From NCBI RefSeq assembly GCF_904849725.1, contig NC_058518.1, forward strand, positions 331,102,581 through 331,166,580: a stretch of 64,000 nt of DNA, in the 5' to 3' direction. Position 1 is the stretch's first letter. Each line of letters starts with the position of its first letter. A program made the translations under genes and the position numbers. Below the pieces are notes generated by a model. The model was not told where the DNA came from. It worked only from the letters and a program-made list of their open reading frames with translations, and searched no databases. Source of the stretch: Hordeum vulgare subsp. vulgare (lineage: Eukaryota > Streptophyta > Magnoliopsida > Poales > Poaceae). Shown here in pieces: positions 58,051 to 64,000 of this stretch.

Positions 58051-60941
58051 ATTCCTACTCGTCCTCGAGTAGGTAAATGATAAGACAATAATTTCTATGG
58101 TGACATGCTAACACACATATAAGAACTTCAAAGTAAAGCAAGTAAGATATGCCATTCAAGTCAGGACAATAACAAGCAAGAGTCTATATTTAGTATTGAA
58201 AATAGCAAAGTAAGAACCTAAAGGTGCGAGAGCTCTCGCTGTCCGTGACTCGAATGTCTCCAAATGGTGTTTGCGTCCAAGAAATGGGAGATGGGTTTAG
58301 AGCATAAAAATATTTTTTAATTGAGAACTCAATCTACTAAACTTCACACTTGGTCTCCTTTGGAATCCTATTTTGACTCATCCCAGACCACTAGTCACGC
58401 ACAAGTCAAAATGATCCTCTCCCTTTCGACTTTGAGCACTGATGCAATGGATGAGCGCAAGCAAGATAAGTTGGCACTTAGGATGGCAAATAGATAATGA
58501 TGGGGAAGGAAGACAAAAAGGGTGTGAAAGGCTCACATCAATGAGGACGACCATAGGCGAGACAAAGCCAAATGATAGATATGATGTGAGGAGTAGGGAT
58601 TGCCATGCAACGGATGCACATATGAGCTAAGGTAAGCTCACCAATGGAACCAGTGGGGGTGCATCCAACTTGCTTGCTCATGAAGACCTAGAGCTCATTT
58701 GAGGAGGTTCATCATTGGAATATACAAGCCAAGTTCTATAGTGTGAGGGTCCCCACATAGTTATTGATGAATGATAATCTCTATGGAGTACAAATATAAC
58801 AATGGAGTACGAGTGTGGATCTTTCGAAAGGAATAGTAGTGTTGCCCCCTTCTGTCTTTTTATTTCTTTTTATTTGTTTTTCATTTATTTTTTATGGCCT
58901 CTTTGGCTCTTTCTATTTATCTCTCATTTGTCCTCTTTGGGATCTTTTAATTTGTCCTCTTTGGGATCTTTTTAATTTGTCCTCTTTTGGATCTTTTCAT
59001 CACTTAAGGGCAACACTCTATGTTTTACAAGAATAAGAAGAAGATTATCACACTTTATAAGAAGTACTCACATAAAGACAAATCAAAACTATCGTGATGT
59101 ATGCAAATGTATGCCTCTGCCAGTGCAGCAGGATATCCAATGATACTAGCGCGTCATGTAGAAATAATAAGGGCAAGGCCCAACTAGCATGCGGCTCCTC
59201 GATCAAGCAAAAGCATGTATGACATGAAGATCAAGTCATGAGATGGTGGATGTAGCATGGCAATGTATCTCAGAAAGGCTATGGAAATGCCTTAATAGGT
59301 AGGTATGGTGTCTTTTTTAGGAAAGAAATAATGAGGCTTATGATGACAGAGCGTATCATGCCAAGGGTTTGGATGCACCGGCGAAGTTTGCACCAACTCT
59401 CAAGATGAGAAAGGGCAATGCACGGTACCGAAGAGGCTAGCAAAATATGGATGGTGGAAGTGCCAACAATCGAATACTCGCATTAGTCCGAAGAACTCAT
59501 AAACTTATTATCGGTAACTCTCTATCTAGTCAGGAAATTCACAAAGAGACAAGTACCCCGAGGAGGAGTGTTTGGGGGTTTGGTTATCCTTGCGCATCCT
59601 TGACCCATGTAACGTGAGGGTACTCTATATATTCCAACCCCTCTAGAGGTTAGCGATCAATCTAATAGGTAGAGTTCTCAACTAATTTTTTAGTTTTTGA
59701 AAAACACACAGATTTCCCAAAATACGACACCTATCACTAATAGGCTCAAGCTCTTGGCACCAATAGTCCAAACATTACTCAAATCAATACCTCAAAACTA
59801 TTGCAAGTTACTACTATACTTAAATAGCAACCTCAGTTACCTACTCATGCAAGACACACAACCGAGTGCAACAAGCCAACTCTCTAAACAAGATAAGCAT
59901 GATCACTCAAGAGAGTTCCAAAAGCAACCTAAATAAAAGCTCTTAAAAAGATAAAGCATGAAAACTAAGAGCTAAGCATGACAGCAGCTATGAAAAGAAA
60001 ACGAACACACAAAAAGATAACCATGAAAACTTATGTTGATTTCTAGGGTGGAGTGGAGTGTGTTTCTCTCCCAAACAAAGAAGGCTAGGGTCCATTTTTT
60101 ATGAACAGCAAGCAAAACTAAAATAAACTAAAAAGTAAAGAGCGGGACGCTCCAAGCATAGCACATAACATATGAAGTGATAAAAATATAGCATGGAGAT
60201 GGACGAACTAATGATTGTTGATGGAGAAGGGGATGCACAGGGGCGTTCCCAAGCTTAGATGCTTGAGTCTCCTTGAATATTTCTTGGGGTGCATGGGGGC
60301 ATCCCCAAGCTTGAGCGCTTCACACTCTTGGATCTTCTTTCATCATCTTCCATCGCATACTTGAAAACTCCCTTCATATGAAACTCATCATAAGCTGATT
60401 AGAGTGGTTAGTACCCATAATAAAATAATTTATTACTTACTGAAAATAAAGATTTCATGAAAAGCTATTGTTTCTCATGATTACCAAAAGATTTTTGCAA
60501 AGGAAAAGCAAGCTTAAGATTTGCAAAACGATGAAAACGCAAAATATGGCAGAATTTGTGAAAAACAGAACAACACGTAGTAAATAATTTTTTCGGGGCA
60601 CTTCTGCAACTCAAAATAAAAACCTCCGAACAAACGCCAGAAATAAAATTATATAGAGCATAGTATCAAAACAATTCAGATCAAAAAGATGGTCTAGCGA
60701 TTTTTGGCGAATTGTTCCGTCAGGCGGACAGAATCTGTTTCTAGACATCATGTCATAACTTTTGCACTTTCTTGCAATCAGAGGCTAAAACTTGGCACAA
60801 AGCTTGAAAATAAAGATACAATGATGTTGCTATAGTAGTAACAAGCATCAAGACCACTAAAACTGAAAGTAAAAACAAATTGGGTTGCTTCCCGACAAGC
60901 ACTTTCTTTTATGCCTTTGAGCTAGGCATGATGCAAAAAGA
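58051..60941 (-). other. Athila-type Gypsy 3' region, minus strand
   Basis: About 2.9 kb without a recognisable gene. CCCCAAGCTT blocks near 60250 and 60310 correspond to those at 18292-18349 in the plus-strand copy. A CCTCTTTGGGATCTTT unit repeats about three times near 58930-58995. Confidence 0.65.
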
Positions 60942-61498
60942 TCAAGTATTATCAACTCCATAAGAATAACTTTCCAGAATAACAGACTCATAAGGTAACT
61001 CAATCTTCTTTCGAGGAAAGTGATCCATTCCCTTTTTAAGGGGAAATTGGAATCTAATGGTCCCTTCTTTCATGTCAATGATAGCACCAACGGTGCATAG
61101 AAAAGGACGTCCCAAAATAATTGGACATGAGGGATCACACTCACTGTCCATAATAAGAAAATCAACGGGAACATAATTGTCATTGACAACAATAAGAACA
61201 TCATCAATTCTACCTCAAGATTTCTTTATGGTAGAATCAACAAGACGAACACCAAAAGAACATTGATCAAAAGGTTTCAAATCAAGCATATCATACATTC
61301 TTTTGGGCATAACGGAGGCACTAGCTCCAACATCACATAAACCAAAGCAAGAAATATTATTCAATTTAATCTTGACCATAGGATCCCAACCATATTCTAG
61401 TTTTCTAGGAATAGAAGTCTCTAGCTTGAGCTTCTCCTCCCTGGCTTTGATTAGAGCATTGGTAATATGCTCGGTGAAGCCAATATTGAGTGTACTAG
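60942..61498 (-). pseudogene. Athila-type Gypsy protease remnant
   Basis: Frames 61498-61215 and 61151-60942 read as the protease region: GLCDVGASASVMPKRMYDML, then a break near 61200, then PIILGRPFLCTVGAIIDMKE and FQFPLKKGM. It closely matches the plus-strand copy at 17045-17551, with D-V-G at the catalytic site. The upstream part is cut off by the CACTA insertion at 61499; bases 61496-61498 (TAG) would be one copy of its target duplication. Confidence 0.8.
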
Positions 61499-61509
61499 CA
61501 CTACTGAAA
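61499..61509 (+). repeat. CACTA terminal inverted repeat, second element
   Basis: CACTACTGAAA resembles both ends of the first element (CACTACAGGAA and CACTACTGGAA). Confidence 0.7.
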
Positions 61510-61529
61510 TTCAGAAATTTGATGTCTAC

Positions 61530-61995
61530 CATGGCAGACGGCAAAGGGGGACACACCGGACGACAAAGGCCTTTGCCGACCGTCAACAGACGGCAAACTG
61601 GATGGCAAACAAAAATCTAGTGAAGGGCCTCTTTGCCGTCTGCATTGGGACAACTTACGGCAAAGGATCTTTGTCGTGAGGGGGAAGACGGCAAAGAATA
61701 TGGGACGCCACATCTACGAGCAGCTCCTTCAAGTGCGAACGGCAGCCTGCTGGGCCCATAGATCCTTTGTTGTCTGCCATTGGACCCTTTGTCGTCCGAC
61801 ATCCTTGTGGGCTGACGGCAAAGGTGCCACCAAAGCCCCTCTAGTTTGCCCCTTTGCTGTCCGCCCTTGGACCCTTTGTCGTCTGCCATCCTTGTGGGCA
61901 GACGGTAAAGGATGCACCCAGTTTGCTTCCACAAACCAGTTTAGTCCCTTTGGCGTCTGCTATAACCCCTTTGCCGTCAGTGGGCAGACGGCAAA
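61530..61995. repeat. CACTA subterminal repeats, second element
   Basis: About twelve copies of GGCAGACGGCAAAG or its complement and variants occur in both orientations. Open frames here are artefacts. Confidence 0.88.
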
Positions 61996-62067
61996 GAGTC
62001 CAAAGTGCCTATTTTATTTTTAATAATATCCAACAATTTTCACACAAATCAGGAATATATAGAAACT

Positions 62068-62440
62068 CTATTCATCACCCAGGGTGCAGAATAGTTTATT
62101 CTTCACCCGAGATAATCTTACGATCAATTTATAAATAAATTACATTTGAAATACAAATAGTTATATTTATAATTAATCACTACGTAAAATTTGACAAAGG
62201 AAAAACAAAAATATAGGTCATAAGACCAAAAAAATTAAATTTATTGTATTTTTTGCACTATTTTTGTATGTTTGTAATTTTACGTGACATAAAATATTCT
62301 TACATTGATTATATTTTTTTACGGTCCCATTTTACGTATAAAATAAGTCAAAATTTAGGGAACGTAAAATTACGATGCATTGATGTTAAAATAGAGGGGG
62401 GGTGAAGAATAACTATTCCTCACCCAAGGTGACGAATAGC
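62068..62440. mobile_element. MITE-like element with palindromic ends
   Basis: The left end reads CTATTCATCACCCAGGGTG and the right end, inverted, reads CTATTCGTCACCTTGGGTG; both continue with a GAATAGTT...ATTCTTCACC block. The centre is AT-rich with no open frame. A target duplication was not identified, so the exact ends and superfamily are uncertain. Confidence 0.6.
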
Positions 62441-62451
62441 GCGACCATATA

Positions 62452-62650
62452 TGACAGTTTCATCCATAATACATAATATATTTTTGACAGTTTCATCCAT
62501 AATACATAATATATTTTTGACAGTTTCATCCATAATACATAAAATATTTCACACAAATAGCCCCATACTCATAACCATATTAAAATAAGTTTCATCCATA
62601 ATACATACATATTATGCAAGTTTCATCCGTACCAAACCATATATTACACT
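62452..62650 (+). repeat. Tandem GTTTCATCCATAATACAT repeats
   Basis: Three near-perfect copies of a 38-base unit (GACAGTTTCATCCATAATACATAA...) begin at about 62453, followed by looser copies to 62650. Confidence 0.8.
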
Positions 62651-62899
62651 AGTTTCATCCATACATATGAAGTTTCTTATCCAATTACTACAATAGTTTC
62701 AATCCAAGCTTCCGTGAAGCCATTTTAGAAGAAACCATATTGAATCACTCCATCAATATAATCCAAGCTTCCGTGAAGTGAATGTAATCTGAAAAATGGG
62801 AAATAAGTAAGTTAGAAGAAGAAGACTGGATGAAGAGGAGAAGAAATAAGTAAGTTTCATATCCATTTAGCTCCAAAAATACATACTTAGCTAATTTAG

Positions 62900-63113
62900 C
62901 TCCAAGAAGAGGAGAAGAGGAGAAATTAAAAGAAGGAAGAAGAAGAAGAAGAGAAGAATAAGAGAAGGGGAAGGAGGAGAAGAAGGAGAAGGAGAAGGAG
63001 GAGAAGAAGGAGGAGAAGAACTTCCTCCTTCTTCTCCTTCTTCTTCTTCTTCTCTTCTTCTCTTCTTCTTCTTCTTCCTTCTTTTAATTTCTCCTCTTCT
63101 CCTCTTCTTGGAG
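62900..63113. repeat. Foldback with 59-bp perfect arms
   Basis: The outer 59 bases of each arm are exactly complementary, starting CTCCAAGAAGAGG. The inner part is imperfect GAA/GGA against TTC/TCC. It is the counterpart of the hairpin units in the first CACTA element. Confidence 0.85.
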
Positions 63114-64000
63114 ATAAATTATCTAAGTATGTCTTTTTGGACCTAAATGGGCTAATTATTTCATTTTGGAGGAAAACAAGCTAAGTATATAATATTCATG
63201 AGCTAACCAAGGTTCTTATGCCATTTTGAGATTATTATGTCATTTTGGAGCTAAATTAATCATTTTAATGAGCTAACAATGGTTCTTATGATGATTTTTC
63301 CTAACTAAGCTAATTATGTCATTTTGGAGGATAATTAGCTAAGTATATCTTTGTTGGGGAAAATAAGCTGCGTACAAGAAGAAAGAGAAGAAGCAAGAAG
63401 AGAAGAAGAAGGAGAAGAAAAGGAAGAAGGAGGGGGAGGAGGAGGAGAAGGAGAAGGAGATGGAGCAGGAGAAGAAGAAGAAAAGAAGAAGAGAAGAAGA
63501 CGGAGAAGAAGAAGAAGGAGAAGGAGGAGAGAAGGAGAAGCAGGAGAAGAAGGAGAAGGAGCCCTCTTTTCTTCTTTTCTTCTTCCTTCTTCTTCCTTCT
63601 TTTCATTTTTCCTCTTTCTTCTCCTCTTGTCCTCTTCTTCGAGCTAAATTAGCTAGGTATGCCTTTTTGGAGCTAATTATGTCATTTCGAGGATAATTAG
63701 CTAAGTATAGGTCATTTTTTATTAAACAGACCATTTTGGAGCTAACTAAACTAATTATGTCATTTAGGTGGAAGCCTAGTAACTATAGGTCATTTCGGAG
63801 CTAACTTGGGTAAAATAGGTCATTTCGGAGCAAACTATGCTTATTAAGCCATTTTGGATCTAGCTAAGCTAATTACAGGCCATTTAATACCTAAGTTAGG
63901 GGGAATAGGTCATCTTGGAGCTACGTAAGCCTTATTATGTCATTTAGGAGAGAACTTAGCTAACTATAGGTCATTTTTTATTAAATAGGTCATTTTGGAG
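63114..64000 (+). repeat. CACTA AT-rich repeats and triplet tracts
   Basis: Repeats of GAGCTAA, TATGTCATTTTGGAG and TAGGTCATTT fill 63114-63360 and 63640-64000. A purine tract (63371-63560) followed by a pyrimidine tract (63565-63635) forms a further imperfect foldback. Open frames of Glu/Lys/Leu runs are artefacts. Confidence 0.75.

Larger units (their letters stand above)
29428..64000 (-). mobile_element. Minus-strand Copia element, heavily interrupted
   Basis: The element is read right to left. The 5' LTR occupies 56410-55512 plus 53856-53769 (split by a solo LTR and cut at 56411 by a Gypsy element). A primer site lies at about 53768-53755, a leader to 52582, gag at 52581-51790, and pol at 51740-49035, 40176-40069 and 31124-30842. 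The 3' LTR is 30831-29428. Insertions at 31125-40063 and 40177-49034 split its RNase H region. The outer left flank is CCCAT (29423-29427); the right end is beyond the window. LTR comparison over about 350 bases gives roughly 10-12% divergence, so it is old. Confidence 0.85.
56411..64000 (-). mobile_element. Athila-type Gypsy, minus strand, truncated by window
   Basis: The 3' LTR (56411-58035), purine tract, long 3' region and protease end are present. A CACTA element interrupts it at 61499, and the rest lies beyond 64000. It is the same family as the plus-strand host at 3246-29427 and as the solo LTR at 53857. Confidence 0.85.
61499..64000 (+). mobile_element. Second CACTA transposon, truncated by window
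   Basis: It starts CACTACTGAAATTCAG inside the Gypsy protease region. CTTTGCCGTCTGCC-type subterminal repeats run from 61530 to 61990, followed by AT-rich sequence and purine/pyrimidine foldbacks with GAGCTAACCAAGG text, the same layout as the left side of the first CACTA element. No transposase gene appears before the window ends. The other end is not visible. Confidence 0.8.

Noticed and set aside
58815..59036. Hydrophobic open frame resembling a membrane peptide
   Set aside because: It comes from a T-rich tract and a CCTCTTTGGGATCTTT repeat; nothing else supports a gene.

Overview
This window is a gene-free stretch of a large grass genome, almost certainly Triticeae (wheat, Aegilops, rye or barley type). 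No host gene was recognised. What can be read is transposable elements nested inside one another. The lineage call rests on BARE1/WIS-2-type Copia LTRs of about 1.8 kb, a CACTA transposon with the CTTTGCCGTCTGCC subterminal motif, and non-autonomous Athila-type Gypsy elements with a tRNA-Asp primer site. Family names come from recognition of sequence, not from a database search.

Layout. 1-402 is a minus-strand leader fragment of a BARE-clade Copia element. About 403-3245 is a decayed Gypsy element arranged pol end, LTR, primer site, gag. About 3246-29427 is one plus-strand Athila-type Gypsy element cut into three pieces (3246-3270, 16494-19594, 29031-29427). It is split by a 13.2-kb CACTA transposon (3271-16493, target duplication AGG) and by a 9.4-kb Gypsy element (19595-29030, target duplication ATGAT). 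From 29428 to beyond the window end, a minus-strand Copia element has landed in the same host.

That Copia element is itself a landing site. It carries a young BARE1-type element in plus orientation (31125-40063, duplication CCAAG) and an older BARE-clade element in minus orientation (40177-49034, duplication CTCGT). It also carries a solo LTR (53857-55511, duplication ATCAC) and a second Athila-type Gypsy element in minus orientation (56411 to beyond 64000). The last of these is split by a second CACTA transposon (61499 to beyond 64000). Five elements or solo LTRs have both boundaries here with matching duplications, so the order of insertion can be read directly.

Coding content belongs to the transposons. 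The CACTA element carries a TNP2-type transposase (13095 down to 9463) and a second Ptta/En/Spm-like gene (9326 down to about 6968), both on the minus strand and both with a few lesions. The plus-strand BARE element has a long open frame for nucleocapsid end, protease, integrase, reverse transcriptase and RNase H with its catalytic motifs in place, but a one-base insertion separates it from the front of gag. All other retrotransposon frames are broken. Hand comparison of LTR pairs gives roughly 1% divergence for the BARE element, 5-6% for the 19595-29030 Gypsy, and 10-12% for the host Copia and the minus-strand BARE-clade element; this agrees with the nesting order.

The most interesting non-standard structures are: a foldback of about 217 bp just upstream of the CACTA TNP2 start; a tandem array of about 385-bp units, each holding a purine/pyrimidine hairpin and a repeated open frame; a tail-to-tail pair of BARE-clade elements forming an imperfect palindrome of about 18 kb; a duplicated primer-binding site; and an LTR-like segment inside a Gypsy element ahead of its second open frame.
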